64,000 nt of DNA from Amphiura filiformis (taxonomy: Eukaryota; Echinodermata; Ophiuroidea; Amphilepidida; Amphiuridae), in NCBI RefSeq assembly GCF_039555335.1, contig NC_092640.1, forward strand, positions 35,520,784 to 35,584,783, read 5' to 3'. This document shows positions 47,716 to 57,934 of this stretch, one piece after another; position 1 is the first letter of the stretch, and each line of letters starts with the position of its first letter. Below the pieces are notes generated by a model. It had not been told where the DNA came from. It did not search any database and was given only the letters and a program-made list of their open reading frames with translations. The position numbers and the translations under genes are program-made.

Positions 47716-48293
47716 ATGATCAGTGAGAGGATGCGTATGGCTGGAATTCATGTCATCCAGGCTGAAGCAGATGCCGATACATTGATTGTGTCCACAGCCC
47801 TTACAGTAGCAGAGACAGAGGAGCTACCAGTTGTGGAGGTGGGTACAGACACTGACCTACTTGTGATGTTGGTGTCCAGGGCAAGTTCAACAATAGCCTA
47901 GATACCTTCATGAAATCTTGCAGTAATCCTGAGATAGCGTTCTGAGTAAATGATTATCCAGCAAGCATTGGGAGATACCAGGAACTACGTGTTGGCACTT
48001 CATGCCATCACAGGGTGTGATACAGTCTCAGCCATCTATCGCCGGGGAAAGCGTAACCCTTTCAACATGGTACACAAGAAAGGCAAAGATGACTTCCTAG
48101 GGACCTTTGCGTACAGTACGAGTAGGCATGATGAGGTACAGAAATAAGGTGAAGGCTTCATCCTTCAGCTTTATGGGGCCAGCAAATATGATTCACTTAA
48201 TGAGTACCGCCACATGGTGCCTGGATGTAAGCCTGATGGATGCAACACTATGACATGTAGTTGCAAGAAACTAGGTCTTCACTGTACAACATT
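47716..48293 (+). pseudogene. XPG/FEN-like transposon protein, middle part
   Basis: Continues the 44803-45430 pseudogene after the LINE. RMRMAGIHVIQAEADADTLI...VVEVGTDTDLLVML (47725-47870) is an XPG internal-region signature: an Ala/Glu/Asp cluster followed by a TDTDLL acid pair. NYVLALHAITGCDTVSAIY (47980-48035) and NPFNMVHKKG follow after a stop and frame change, then a TAA at 48144-48146, and FILQLYGASKYDSLNEYRHM on the far side. PGCKPDGCNTMTCSCKKLGLHC (48215-48280) begins a CxC cysteine cluster. A 211-bp MITE enters after Cys-Thr-Thr. Confidence 0.78.
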
Positions 48294-48504
48294 CAGTGGC
48301 GGCGCCACGGGGGGGGGGCATGGGGGGATGCCCCCAGTCAGAACTCTTGCCCCCCCTGTTGCCCCCCCCCAGAAAAAACCCAAAATTACGAAAATTTCCA
48401 CTTTTTACGGTAATTTTGCGCAAACTTTGTTGATTTTGCCCCCCCTGAAATTCACTTTGCCCCCCTAATGCCCCCCCGAAAAAAAATTTCTGGCGCCGCC
48501 ACTG
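48294..48504. mobile_element. 211-bp hAT MITE with perfect 8-bp TSD
   Basis: ACAACATT stands at 48286-48293 and 48505-48512. Ends CAGTGGCGGCGCCA and TGGCGCCGCCACTG are perfect 14-bp inverted repeats, followed by G- and C-runs. It lies inside the Cys-cluster region of the XPG-like pseudogene; removing it and one TSD copy restores the frame across the site. Confidence 0.93.
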
Positions 48505-48618
48505 ACAACATTGTGCAGACAATGCAGTGGCTATACTTGTTGCAACACATCATCAAAGAGGACAATGAAAATGAAACAGCGATCACAGCTGCTGAAGGCA
48601 CAGAGCCGGCTGAATTTT
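48505..48618 (+). pseudogene. XPG/FEN-like transposon protein, C-terminal Cys cluster
   Basis: After the MITE the frame resumes as LCRQCSGYTCCN, completing the pattern CxC...C...CxxCxGxxCxN seen at the C-terminus of this transposon protein family. It then runs through a basic region to a stop near 48619. It probably binds zinc or DNA; this is inferred from cysteine spacing only. Confidence 0.7.
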
Positions 48619-48622
48619 AGAA

Positions 48623-49542
48623 TTAAAGGGCAGGTCTATTGCGAAAACAACACCATATCATTGGCAAGCTAATATTATGAGGACAATGAAAATAACTCCT
48701 TTTTTTGAGAAAATAAGACGTTAAAATTGATATTCCGCAAAAACCAACTTCAGCGGTGAGTTCCTTCGAACGAGACAGATTTGGCCTAGAAAAACGGTGA
48801 CGTCATGAAATGAGATGTGCCCGCTTTGAGAAAGGGACTATAAACGCTCTCAATGGACAGAACGTATACTGTTGTTGTTCACAGAAAAAAATTCCAAATT
48901 AAGTATTACAAATTTAATGGTTTTTAAACATATGGATCAAATCAGCCGCTTCTTTTTTATATATTAGACAATTGTGATATTACGATTCATATGTATATCA
49001 ATATCATGAGAAATATTAGGCCTAAAAATAAATACATAATTTGAGCTTAGAATTTCATCTGAGACTAGCATATAAACCGTGTTAAGTTCACAAACTCATG
49101 TACATCTGATTTCCCTGTATATTGCAACGCAATAGTTTCAGTTGGATGAAATATTACAAAGCGAACGCATAGAAACAATACTGTGCTTGCTTTGTTCCCG
49201 AAATGAGAACAATGGTGTGCATATTGTTATGCAGCATTGTTATGGTAAGTGATAGTACAACTCTTTGTTGCTAATGTCAAACTTGTCAAAGTGATTGTGA
49301 TTGTATGATGAGAGCGTGATATAGTGCCCGCTTCATTTACCTACGTCATCAGCCAAACGGGGGGAGAACACGTACGCTTCAAACGGGGGAAGAACACGTA
49401 CGAGGCTGAACTTTACCCACACAATTTCTCCTTTTTCAGGAGAAATACGCACAAAAAATTGCAACAAGTGTCAACTTGTAATGTAATAATTATTCTCTTC
49501 GAATAGAGATAAACTTGTTTTTGCAATAGACCTGCCCTTTAA
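48623..49542. mobile_element. 920-bp TTAA-flanked element
   Basis: TTAA-AGGGCAGGTCTATTGCGAAAA at 48623 and TTTTTGCAATAGACCTGCCCT-TTAA ending at 49542. TIRs are about 25 bp with one or two mismatches. The interior shows no transposase; two copies of AACGGGGGxAGAACACGTACG lie at 49356-49401. It sits just after the stop of the XPG-like pseudogene. Confidence 0.88.
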
Positions 49543-49671
49543 AGGTATTTCATAACTGGAGCAACGTACCTCTTTAACCACAAATTTTCAATCTGATGCC
49601 ATTTTTAGCCAATTGAGTTAGGTTTCTATAGTTGGAGGTTTCATCCAAATCGTATGGCTCCAGATGCCCTA

Positions 49672-50364
49672 CCAAGCAAACACAAAACGTTTTCGACATC
49701 ATTCGCAAAAGGTATAATAAAAGGTTGTCAGAAAACGTTTAAATGTCGGGTTATATAAAGGGTACATTAATTATATAAAACGTTTTCATAACATTAAATA
49801 ACATTTGTTGGCAATTTACTGCACAGCAAACACAAATGTTTTACAGAAAACATTTAAATGTCGGGTTATATAAAGGGTATAAAAACGTTTTAATAACATT
49901 CCAAAAACATTTTTGAAAACTTGGTACAAATCATTCTAAACAGAATAATATTTTGGGGTTGAAAAAATATTTTGCAAAAAATGTTTGCCCAAAATATTTA
50001 CAATAACGTTTTTAAAATGTTTTCACGACCTTTATATACCCGACATTTAAATGTTATTAAAAAGTTTTGTAAAAAACGTTTTAAGAACATTTTGTGTTTG
50101 CTGGGTGCAAATATTTTAACATAATGTTATTTAAGTGTTGACAAAATATTTGGCCAAAAAAGTTTGCAAAAATATTTTACAATGACATTTCGAAAACATT
50201 TTAAAAATATTGTTGTAGTGTGTTTTCATACAAAACGTTTTAAAACGATTTTATGACCTTTATATAACCCGACATTTTAATGTTATTAAAACATTTTTAC
50301 CTAAACCAAAACCCAAAATATAACTTATTTAAAACGTTTTAAAAACGTTTTTGTGTTTGCTGGG
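49672..50364. mobile_element. CCCAGCAAACAC-type MITE, copy 1
   Basis: It begins CCAAGCAAACACAAAACG and ends CGTTTTTGTGTTTGCTGGG. The interior is full of AAAACGTTTT words and GTCGGGTTATATAAAGG, which occurs in both orientations. The inverted relative is at 55748-56438. Flanking TA on both sides could be the target site. Confidence 0.8.
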
Positions 50365-50885
50365 TAGTTTGGTCTCAAATTGTGATTTTTAAATTACAGA
50401 TCCGGGCTTTGGAAAGGTGGCAAATTTGGGGCGTCATTTTGGATTTCGGATACTTGCAAGGGTTGAATCATCTTAATATGGATTTATAAAGATTCCTAAT
50501 ACCTCAAAACGTTTAGATACCTTACTTGTGTTTCTAGCTAGTATGGTTTGGAAATTATAAGATAAGCATGAAAATGGCGGCCATTTTGGACACTTGCAAA
50601 GGTTGAATGATCTTAATGTTGATTTATAAATATTTCTCATACCTCAAAACATATGTTTGGATACCTTATTTGTGTTTCTAGCTAGTATGGTTGGGAAATT
50701 ATGAAAAAATATGAAAATGGCGGCCATTTTGGACGCCATCTTGGATTTTGGAAAACGCCCACAGGGGATTTGCAGGGACCTTTTACCAGTGATTCTATAC
50801 TATTCCAGAAAAAATCAGCTTGTTACAAAAAATGTCCAGGTTAAAACTAATACTATTGGCCTATATAGCGAGTCCATGGTTTTCA

Positions 50886-51355
50886 TTCTACCATCAGCCA
50901 ATGGGAAGCCTTGATTGTGTCCGTTTGTCTGCAATTCGCATGCGCCACACTCTCAGCGGCAATCGGCGAGACAGTATGAAACTAGCAAAAACGGTTCAAT
51001 GTTAATACAAATCACCCACTCATACTTCAAAGAATTTGGAGATAACATTGTACCAGGCAAACAAATAATGTGTGATTTGCATAAAAAATAGATTCCTATT
51101 TAAATCATCGTTTTCACTGATAGCTACTGATCGCATTGTCCCCTTTTAATTTCGAGCCAAATAAATGAGGTTAAACGAAGATAATTTCATTCCAGCGCCT
51201 ACAATGCGTGTATTTAGCTCGCCGATTATTATTATCATGATTATCGGGAGCTTCACGCAGCTGCTGGGATTAAAACAAGACGTTTAAGACGAAAGCGATA
51301 CACACACAGTTTATGCGTCAAGTCGACGTACACTATAGTGCATTATGCGTGTATA
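50886..51355 (+). other. Macro-gene intron, duplicated segment (copy 1)
   Basis: 50893-51060 (AATGGGAAGCCTTGATTGTG onward) is paralogous to 56838-57010, which marks the host intron between TE insertions. The remaining 300 bp has no recognised feature. Confidence 0.75.
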
Positions 51356-52701
51356 CACTTCTAGTGCCCGTTTCTATTCATCGTTATGTATTCTTCTCCC
51401 GTGCATTATTTTCGCGAACTACCCTCCACAGCCCAAATTATATAAACCTGCACGCTAAACAATGCATTATCTAAAACCTGCACGCTAAACAATAGATTCT
51501 AGATAATACGTGCACGCTCAAATACTAGAAATACTACTTTCACATTTACCATATAGTAGAGTTAGGTGACGCTTTCGACACAGAGGTCACATAACTATAT
51601 AATTGTCTGTTCGATATATATACCATCAAAAAAGTACGAATATACATTCTGTGGTGTTAAAATGGTATAGTTACAAACGGTGTTCTATAATAGGGTACAA
51701 TTACCGAATAGGGTGCAACTCGCTAGACGTGAGTCCAGTCCTCGTTTACGGAGTTTAGGGTTAGGGTTTAGGGTTGAGGTAGGGCAGTCTTGTAATAAGA
51801 CTAGTAGAGTTGCACCCTATTCGGCAATCGCTCGTGCAAAGATCATTGTCATAAATTATGATTAATGACCTCAAATAAATCAAACATCAAATGAGAATAA
51901 TCGAGCTTCTATTAATTAAAAAGGGCCAAAAACAGGTGGATCATAATTATACAAGATGACACCATTGCAAAATATTCAGCATTTTACAAATGAAATACAT
52001 GTAGGCCTATATCTAAAATAACATAGCCGGGCCAGGAAACACACACTAGCGCATAATATCATGATCATGCTTTATAATACCATAGGCCTTCAAACACATG
52101 TGTTTGAAGGCCTATGATAATACTGAACAAATTGTTAAATCCCAATGTCGTGTGTTTTAATATAAGTAGATTTTAAAGTTCAAATTATAGAGCTATAAAG
52201 TCCAGTTGATATTCACCGTAGTACTAGTCGGACATCTAAATCGATCGTTTCCAGGAGAACTGGTTCAGTGCTCTAAATGATCACAACATAAAGTCAATTG
52301 GTTACAAACCATGCGTGAATAAGTTACTAAAGTATGACGTATGGCGCAATCGATACCATTGATAGCTAAGTTATACAGGGATTGATTTTCTTTACCAGTT
52401 AAATGCTACGTAGCTGGTCAATGTCCTGACGGTGTTTTTAAAATGTAAGATATTTTCCCTAATATTAAAACTAATATAATGAATGCAGCAATTAATATTG
52501 CCTATTGTTTTAATAGGCCTACACTCAAAGTGTATGACGGATAATGTACTCGTGCAAATGCATTCGTCAAGATAATTGCACTTGCCATGGAGTTATTGCA
52601 TTTAGCTCTTGAGCCTATCGGCTCTCGAGCTAAATGCAATAACTCCACGGCGCGTGCGATTATCTTGACGAATGCATTGCACTCAGTTCATTATCCTTAT
52701 C
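51356..52701 (+). mobile_element. 3-bp-TSD element, inverted full-length copy
   Basis: Reverse complement of 23537-24880 with very high identity over about 1.35 kb, flanked by ATA at 51353-51355 and 52702-52704. It includes the 36-bp palindrome (52080-52115), the CCCTAA-type tract (51755-51785) and the terminal hairpin (52545-52696). Near-identity with a copy 27 kb away in inverted orientation indicates recent activity or duplication. Confidence 0.88.
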
Positions 52702-53106
52702 ATAATCTCGCCAATCGTATTATTTATCATAATTATTGGCAGCGCTACACGCAGCTGATGGGATGTACAAACAAGACGTATACTAGAATCACGAGGTGAA
52801 CTTACACACTACTCAAAAAGAATGTATCAACACTGCAGATCGTCTACATCAGGTTAATAATTGTTTTATATAGGCAGTGAAAATGCTCCGCCAGAACTGA
52901 TTGTCCAAATTGACTGCCTCGGTTCAATACGCATCATACGGCCACACATTCAGATTTTCTTCATTGAAGCTAACGAGTAATTAGGCCTATATAAAATCAC
53001 TTCATTACCTGATTATGAACACCTAAAATCAGACATGGACACCTTCCGATAAAAGGTGTTTGAATGAAGTTCGTTATTAACATGTATCCAATTTTTATAT
53101 TGTTAG
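52702..53106 (+). other. Macro-gene intron, duplicated segment (copy 1)
   Basis: 52830-53106 is paralogous to 57450-57782 (AAAAAGAATGTATCAACACTG, GAACTGATTGTCCAAATTGAC, CATACGGCCACA, TTCATTGAAGCTAACGAG). It is well conserved up to the acceptor. Confidence 0.8.
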
Positions 53107-53756
53107 ACATTGACAGCTTTACATCGGGCTTCCAAGATGATTTTTCTAAGGTGAGCTTTCCAGCAGCAGGAGCCTCCTCAGTTACATCATTGGTAACCTT
53201 TGTTTCTAGAGATACTGTTTCTACTAAAGAAAAGAAGATAATTACACTGAAAAGGGGTGATATTGCAGCCATTGGCGTCAATCCCAGGAGGATATATCAA
53301 ATGCCCCCCCCCACGTTTCGGCAAATACTTCCTTGGTCTAAATAGGCTACTGTAAAAATACTGGCAATATTCGTATCATACCTTAATTTTTGGCTAAAAT
53401 AGAATAAATTGTAAATTTTTTTCGCGCTCTGCGCGCACTTCATCCATTAAATTTATTTTCTTCCCCCTCCCCTACCTCCTCCCTCGACACAAAAAATCCA
53501 GGCACGCCACTAGAAATGAACTGCAACCTGCTTCATTTTTCGATTTTTTACAGCTAATATTCTATACAATAGTGTAAAAAGTATCCACCAAATGCCTTCA
53601 TTTTGACGCCCATTTTCTAAAAATTTCCCGCGGCTGAGGGGGCGGGCACATCCCCCTCAGACACGAGAGACATGTGTCGCGGTCATATTTAAGACAACTT
53701 GTGTACCCCCACTATCAACTTACTTCGGGTTGACGCCCTTGATTGCAGCTGAAAAT
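53107..53756 (+). pseudogene. Macro-domain gene copy 1, macro-start exon split by a MITE
   Basis: The exon consists of 53107-53269 plus 53750-53756. Acceptor TATTGTTAG ends at 53106. Reading from the phase-1 junction gives DIDSFTSGFQDD, then VTSLVTFVSRDTVSTKE and IITLKRGDIAAEN, where RGDI is the first strand-loop of a macro domain. It matches exon 57783-57934 with six extra residues. A 472-bp MITE interrupts it after Ala-Ala, and the donor has decayed to GTGACT. The exons that should follow (the rest of the macro domain) are not found before copy 2 begins near 54840, so this copy cannot make a full macro domain. Confidence 0.8.
53270..53741. mobile_element. hAT-like MITE with perfect 8-bp TSD in a macro-gene exon
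   Basis: ATTGCAGC is at 53262-53269 and 53742-53749. Ends CATTGGCGTCAATCC and GGGTTGACGCCCTTG are inverted with few mismatches. Removing the element and one TSD rebuilds an exon that matches the intact paralogue at 57783-57934. No coding capacity. Confidence 0.92.
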
Positions 53757-53768
53757 GTGACTACATGC

Positions 53769-54309
53769 CGAGGGGGCACTCAACCTTTAAAGTGACGGTA
53801 TGTGCCTGTCAATAGGCCCCCTTTTTTTTTTCGAATATACCGAATAACCCCCTTTTTTAAAAAAAGCCATAACCGATGACCCCCTTTTTTAAAAATGCCA
53901 GACCCGATGACCCCCTTTAAAAAAAAACATACCCGATGACCCCTTTTTTTTAGGTCCGGCTACCCAATAACCCCCTTTTTTTCTAAAATTGTATCATAAA
54001 AATACCACGAAATAATGCAGAAACTTTCAAATCTGTTGTATTTGTTTTGTAAATCGGCAAAATTTGGGACGAGAAATAGAATTTTGCTCCATTTTTTCCC
54101 AAAAATTTTCTAAACGATGACTCATTTTTTGACATTTTATACCCAATGACCCCCATTTTTCGCAATATTATACCCAATGACCTCCTTTTTAATTTTGTTT
54201 GTGCTCAATGACCTACTTTTCTTAAAACAACGTTTTGTACCGATAGGACCCTACTTTGGAACGCTGGTAGGCACATACCCGTCACTTCTAAAGTTGAGTG
54301 ACTCCTCCC
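53769..54309. mobile_element. TIR element with CCCCCTTTTTT-rich interior
   Basis: CGAGGGGGCACTCAACCTTTAAAGTGACGG at the left is mirrored by CCGTCACTTCTAAAGTTGAGTGACTCCTCCC at the right; the interior repeats GATGACCCCCTTTTTT. The same element type occurs at 28148 and 34333. It lies in the intron just after the broken exon; paralogous intron sequence resumes at 54322-54385. Confidence 0.8.
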
Positions 54310-54848
54310 AGAACAATAAGGAGAACGTGTTCACTGCAATGTTCCGTTTCATACCCCCTCCCCCAAAATGCATGTTGAGAAAAAGCTACGAATTATTAAT
54401 GTCACCGAATTACGTAACATGATTATGCGCTTCATAAAAAAATGCACTGAGCTCGGTAGTTAAAAGTAATGCTAAAAATAGGAGGGGGTCATAGTTTTTA
54501 CAGCAAAAATAGGGGGTTATAAAATTATTAAGGATTGTCGACTCAAAATTTTCACAGGCAACGCTTGCATTCTTTTAACTAAGACGTGGTGTGAATGCCA
54601 TTGAGAAGATCTGATATCTGCATACAGAGAAATGGTGGCCATACCCTGATGGCCATGTGGGAGACTTATCTGTCAACTACTGTAAAGAAAGTGGTTAAAC
54701 ATGAGATTGAATGTTGCTTTGAGTTTGAATAGGATCCTTAATTATTTTTAATTAACTAATTTAAATCTACCCCTTCAGCTTTACAGGCAATACTTTAGGC
54801 TACTTGTCTCCAACCCTACTTAACTTATACTTGGTCCTTGTTTCGTGG
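54310..54848 (+). other. End of macro copy 1; possible small exon
   Basis: 54322-54385 matches the intron at 57950-58015 of copy 2. Further on, 54628-54732 follows a CATACAG acceptor and is open for 34 codons (NGGHTLMAMWETYLS..., ending FEFE-stop). No counterpart is seen in copy 2, so it may be an exon of the locus or chance. Confidence 0.3.
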
Positions 54849-55034
54849 TAAAGAAAACGTTGGAAAAGTAATTGTCAACGTTTGTTACGAACTATTCTAA
54901 TGGAGGGACATGACGATATCATGAGATCCGAATCGCAGCTAAAATATTAAAATATTACTATTATTTTTATTACTCATTTTGGGCAAAAATTTCCCATTTA
55001 TTCATATATTGCGAATGATTTCATTTTCATACAG

Positions 55035-55130
55035 AGAATGGAAGATGGGGAGTCAGAATTCAATTACCCTGAATCAGATGAGGATTTATATACTAGTAGT
55101 AGGAAGATCACATAACCCACCCTGAATCAG
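55035..55130 (+). CDS. Macro-domain gene copy 2, acidic first coding exon
   Basis: Acceptor TTTTCATACAG ends at 55034 and donor GTGAGT begins at 55131, as in copy 1. From ATG at 55038 it reads MEDGESEFNYPESDEDLYTSSR. Compared with copy 1 it then lacks about 10 bp and shifts frame; EDHITHPESG lies in the frame that has the right phase for the next exon. About 90 bp of the Ser-rich end found in copy 1 is also missing. The 200 bp upstream and the donor region are paralogous to 43590-43808. The ATG may be the true start of the protein. The frame break means either a pseudogene, an unrecognised alternative exon, or a sequence error. Confidence 0.45.
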
Positions 55131-55152
55131 GTGAGTATTTATACATGATTCT

Positions 55153-56828
55153 CATTTTGATTTGATTTCATTTTATTCGGATCTCCATATTGCACATACA
55201 ACAATACAAGGTAAATAGATATAAAATGCATTAAGATAAATAACATAATACACATAAAAAAAGAAAACAAGGAGATATCACAGGATAGCCCTTAAAGCCC
55301 AAAGGCTTATTTCCGAAGGGGTCCTTTATACATAGAAGGGCAAAAGGCATAAATAAAACCAAAAACATACGAATAAATAAATATATACAAGTGAATATTA
55401 AAAGTAAAAAAGTATTTAAACATGATTAAAATCATTAGAAACTAAATTTGGTTAAAAAGATGAGTTTTTACAGACTTTTTGAAACTTGGTTTATCAGAAA
55501 TTTATTTGATTGCACTTGGTAAGTTGGCCCAATCCTGAATGGCATTATAATAAAAAGAGCCAGAAGTGATGGTAGTGGATTTTGGAACACGAAAATTTTG
55601 AGCACTGTTTCTAGTACTGTATTGGAGCACGTTTGAAACTCAAAGTACAAGAGCAGAGCATAAAATTTTCTTGATATTTTGATCAAGAAACTTTGCCTGT
55701 CTGTAAAGAAATTTGAGTCTAGAATTTACTTTTTTTTATGACATCAACCCAGCAAACACAAAAACGTTTTAAAAACGTTTTAAATAAGTTATATTTTGGC
55801 TTTTGGTTTAGGTAAAAACGTTTTAATAACATTAAAATGTCGGGTTATATAAAGGTCATGATAACGTTTTAAAACGTTTTGTATGAAAACACACTACAAC
55901 AATATTTTTAAATGTTTTCAAAAATGTTATTGTAAACTATTTTGCAAACATTTTTGCCAAATATTGTGTCAATACTTACATAACATTATGTTAAAATATT
56001 TGAACCCAGCAAACACAGAAATGTTCTTAAAATGTTTTTTTCAAAACCTTTTAATAACATTTAAATGTCGGGTTATATAAAGGTTATGAAAACGTTTTTA
56101 AAACGTTATTGAAAATATTTTAAGCAAAAATTTGAAAAAAAAAATATTTTCAACCCCCAAATAACATTCTGTTTAGAATGTTTTGTATCAAGTTTTCAAG
56201 AATGTTTTTGGAATGTTATTAAAACGTTTTTCTACCCTTTATATAACCCGATATTTAAACGTTTTCTGTAAAACATTTTTATTTGCTGAGCAGTAGATTA
56301 TCAAAACATGTTTTTCAAGGTTATGAAAACGTTTTACACTCTTAATATACCCTTTATATAACACGACATTTAAACGTTTTCTGATAACCTTTTATAACCT
56401 TTTGCGAATGATGTCGAAAACGTTTTGTGTTTGCTGGGAAGACCCATTTCTTCACTATTCAAGCATTGGTCAATAGTAAGACCTAAGTATTTAACTGAGG
56501 GAGTAGCATGAATTGTTTGCCCTTCACACTCAATGGTATAATTTTGCCAATTCTTCAATTTACGTTTTGTTCCAACAAGAATGAGTTCTGTTTTACCCAT
56601 GTGGAGAGACAGTTTGTTATCAATGAGCCATTTGTTACAGTTTTCCAGATTTTTGCTAAGCTGCTGCCCAATTTTTAACGGATCTTTATCAGAAACCAAA
56701 AGAGCGCTATCGTCGGCATACTGAAGGAGCATACAATCAACACAGTTGGGCATGTCGTTCACGTAACAAAGGAACAAAATGGGACCCAAGATACTCCCCT
56801 GTGGAACTCCACATGTTACATCCATTAT
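55153..56828 (-). pseudogene. Jockey/CR1-like LINE in the macro-gene intron, interrupted
   Basis: On the - strand, 56370-56825 encodes CGVPQGSILGPILFLCYVND (RT motif B), LLQYADDSALLV (YADD near 56703-56722) and VKYLGLTIDQCL. After the MITE at 55748-56438 the C-terminal part continues in shifted frames, with FRVPKSTTITSGSFYYNAI near 55535-55600. The 3' end at 55153 is an AATAAAATGAAATCAAAT-like tail read on the - strand. It is 5'-truncated just before motif B and not functional. It entered copy 2 after the duplication, since copy 1 lacks it. Confidence 0.85.
55748..56438. mobile_element. CCCAGCAAACAC-type MITE, copy 2
   Basis: CCCAGCAAACACAAAAACG at 55748 and CGTTTTGTGTTTGCTGGG ending at 56438. 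It is inverted relative to copy 1 (49672-50364) and carries the same GTCGGGTTATATAAAGG words. It interrupts the LINE reverse transcriptase just after the YLGLTID region. Confidence 0.85.
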
Positions 56829-57782
56829 CCCATGTCATAACCAATGGGAAGCCTTGATTGTGTCCGTTTGTCTGCAATGCGCATGCGCCACGCCGCTCAG
56901 CGACAATCGACACGACGGTATGAAACTAGCAAAAATTGTCCAATGTTAATACACATCACCCACTCATACTTCCGAAGAATTTGGAAATGACATTGTACCA
57001 AGCAATACTGCTTGTACAAAAATGACCTTTGTTCTGAAGAAGGGGACAACCAGTAATTATCCCGATCAAACACTAAGACATGGATTGGAAAAGTCATCTC
57101 TCCAAACATGCGCCAAACGACCACGAAAGATGCGCGGGTATAACTATGAAAAAGGACTCGAGAAAAGCAGCCACCAAAGTGCTACCCGTCCAAAAAACAC
57201 CACTTCTATCTGGTCTTCTATCTGGTGTGAACTAATGGTGTGTACATGGTGTATGGGTGCTTTAATGAGAGAAAGGGTAGATTCCATCGTCAATGGTGAT
57301 AACAGTGCCCGTAATAAAATGTAGACTTGGATCACATGGGTAGATTGACAGGGGGCCATAGTCAGAAAAGATAAGTTGTAGTTGTATTGGGACAGGTAGT
57401 ACAAATTGATAATTGCTCTGGAGAATCATGAACGGTCAGGACGGAGAGGTACTAGCATCATGAGGTGAATTTACACACTCCTCAAAAAGAATGTATCCGG
57501 GAATGTATCAACACTGTGAACGAGGGCAATTAATTAATGATGCCTAATCCGTAAACCGTACATGGAGAACTGATTGTCCAAATTGACGGCCTCGGTTCAA
57601 TACGCATCATACGGCCACATATTCAAATTTTCTTCATTGAAGCTAACGAGTAAATATATAAAATCACCGTTCTTTACCTGATTAAGAACACCTAAAATCA
57701 GACACTGACACCTTCCAATAAAAGTCGTTTGAATGAAGTTCGTTATTAACACGTCCCACGAACCCAAAATTTATATTATTAG
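56829..57782 (+). other. Intron of macro-gene copy 2
   Basis: 56838-57010 and 57450-57782 are paralogous to 50893-51060 and 52830-53106. Between them, 57022-57324 is a 100-codon open frame (Lys/Ser-rich, with LEKSSLQT and LEKSSHQS as an internal repeat) that has no counterpart in copy 1, no recognised domain, and is not needed for the exon phases. I leave it uncalled. Confidence 0.6.
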
Positions 57783-57934
57783 GCTTTGGCGGGTTTACAT
57801 CGCGCTTCCAAGATGGTTTGGGTTATCCAGGAGCCGCAGTTACATCATTGGTAACCTTCGTGTCTAGGGACACTGTTTCTACTAAAGAAAATATGATAAT
57901 TACACTGATAAGGGGTGACATTGCTGCTGAAAAT
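57783..57934 (+). CDS. Macro-domain gene copy 2, macro-start exon
   Basis: Acceptor TTATATTATTAG ends at 57782 and the donor GTGAGT begins at 57935. The exon starts in phase 1 and ends in phase 0. It encodes FGGFTSRFQDG, then VTSLVTFVSRDTVSTKEN and MIITLIRGDIAAEN. The last residues join to VDIIVNSTG of the next exon to give RGDIAAENVDIIVN, the canonical opening of a macro domain (GDI...VDxIVN). The region before it has no domain I recognise. The exon is intact here, while its paralogue at 53107-53756 is broken. Confidence 0.78.

Larger units (their letters stand above)
44262..50885 (+). mobile_element. Long-TIR DNA transposon carrying an XPG-like nuclease remnant (Academ-like)
   Basis: The left arm 44262-44803 and right arm about 50369-50885 are inverted copies of about 520 bp, sharing GGACATTTTTTGTAA, GCAAATCCCC, CATACTAGCTAGAAACAC and ATTCAACCCTT words; the arms also contain internal direct repeats. 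Between them lies a broken gene for an XPG/FEN-like (PIN-fold) protein with a Cys-rich tail (44803-45430 and 47716-48618). Later insertions are a LINE (45431-47690, itself carrying 45946-46922), a hAT MITE (48294-48504), a TTAA MITE (48623-49542) and another MITE (49672-50364). Without these the element is about 2.5 kb. Academ transposons have been reported to encode XPG-like nucleases, hence the tentative class. Confidence 0.65.

Noticed and set aside
57022-57324. 100-codon open frame in the macro-gene intron
   Set aside because: No counterpart in the duplicated copy, no domain, and the flanking exons join in phase without it.
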